From the NCBI GenBank assembly GCA_014239005.1, contig JABAAA010000012.1, positions 10,290-15,695 of the forward strand: DNA of 5,406 nucleotides, given 5' to 3'. Position 1 is the stretch's first letter, and each line of letters opens with the position of its first letter. Shown here piece by piece: positions 5,213 through 5,406 of the stretch. The notes below the pieces were generated by a model. The model did not search any database. It was not told the DNA's origin and was given only the letters and a program-made list of their open reading frames with translations. This DNA is from Alphaproteobacteria bacterium (GTDB lineage Bacteria > Pseudomonadota > Alphaproteobacteria > JABAAW01). The position numbers and the translations under genes were made by a program.

Positions 5213-5406
5213 ATGGGGGGAGACAAGAAACAACAAAGCGACAAAACCTCACGTCAGGCGAGGTTTGCCGAGGAATTTGCCGAAGAATTTTCGCGCACCG
5301 ACGCGCGCACGCTCGAAGACTGGAGCGATTCCTATTTTCTGAGAACGCGTGAAATCGTGCGACGATACGGCGATGTTCGCGTCACCTACGCCCTATTCAT
5401 GCGAAG
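5213..5406 (+). CDS. Probable nicotinate phosphoribosyltransferase, N-terminal part (runs off right edge)
   Basis: Only 64 complete codons are present. After a charged, poorly conserved leader (MGGDKKQQSDKTSRQARFAE) comes WSDSYFLRTREIVRRYGD (39-56), then VRVTYALFMR (57-66 with the truncated edge). The D-x-YF-x-RT-x-EI...RVTY-x-x-F pattern resembles the N-terminal barrel-closing region of the archaeal-type nicotinate phosphoribosyltransferase family, which makes nicotinate mononucleotide for NAD salvage. The active-site part is outside the window, so the assignment is tentative. The ATG at 5213 is the first possible start, because an in-frame TGA (5207-5209) lies one codon upstream of it. No Shine-Dalgarno precedes it; a GGGGGGAG follows directly after the ATG instead. 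It runs in the same direction as aroG but is separated by a repeat array, so co-transcription is uncertain. Confidence 0.55.
   Translation, partial: MGGDKKQQSDKTSRQARFAEEFAEEFSRTDARTLEDWSDSYFLRTREIVRRYGDVRVTYALFMR

Overview
The window looks like ordinary chromosome from an alphaproteobacterium, possibly of the Rhodospirillales/Acetobacteraceae type. This is inferred from gene content: rimP directly followed by nusA, a class II (plant-type) DAHP synthase whose wording is close to alphaproteobacterial homologues, and moderately GC-rich DNA. I could not run a search, so the taxonomy is an inference.

Layout, left to right. (1) Minus strand, 790 to 1: rimP (ribosome maturation factor) followed by the first 74 codons of nusA. 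The two overlap by one base and form the start of the usual rimP-nusA transcription/translation operon. (2) A divergent control region of about 295 bp (791-1085). It holds a 9-bp tandem repeat that contains the rimP ribosome binding site and start codon, short CACCCT repeats, an AT-rich hairpin, and a 13-bp palindrome over a TTGACA hexamer. (3) Plus strand, 1086-2693: a two-gene polysaccharide ABC exporter made of a Wzm-type permease and a short Wzt/KpsT-type ATPase. It is presumably an inner-membrane exporter of an undecaprenyl-linked O-antigen or capsule glycan. (4) Minus strand, 3514-2726: an HpaI-family class II pyruvate aldolase, convergent with the ATPase gene. (5) A divergent spacer of 188 bp with a 13-bp tandem repeat and a long imperfect hairpin. 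(6) Plus strand, 3703-5121: class II DAHP synthase, the first enzyme of the shikimate pathway. (7) A 91-bp spacer with a 5-bp tandem repeat, then the 5' end of a probable nicotinate phosphoribosyltransferase gene running off the right edge.

The genes do not form one functional system. They are separate housekeeping or metabolic units in alternating orientation. I see no mobile element, CRISPR array, tRNA or rRNA, toxin-antitoxin or defence genes, and no convincing previously undescribed system. The most notable structure is non-coding. Each of the three larger intergenic spacers carries its own imperfect short tandem repeat (9 bp, 13 bp and 5 bp units of unrelated sequence). Two of them also carry hairpins or palindromes that could be regulatory. 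Several start codons lack an obvious Shine-Dalgarno sequence.
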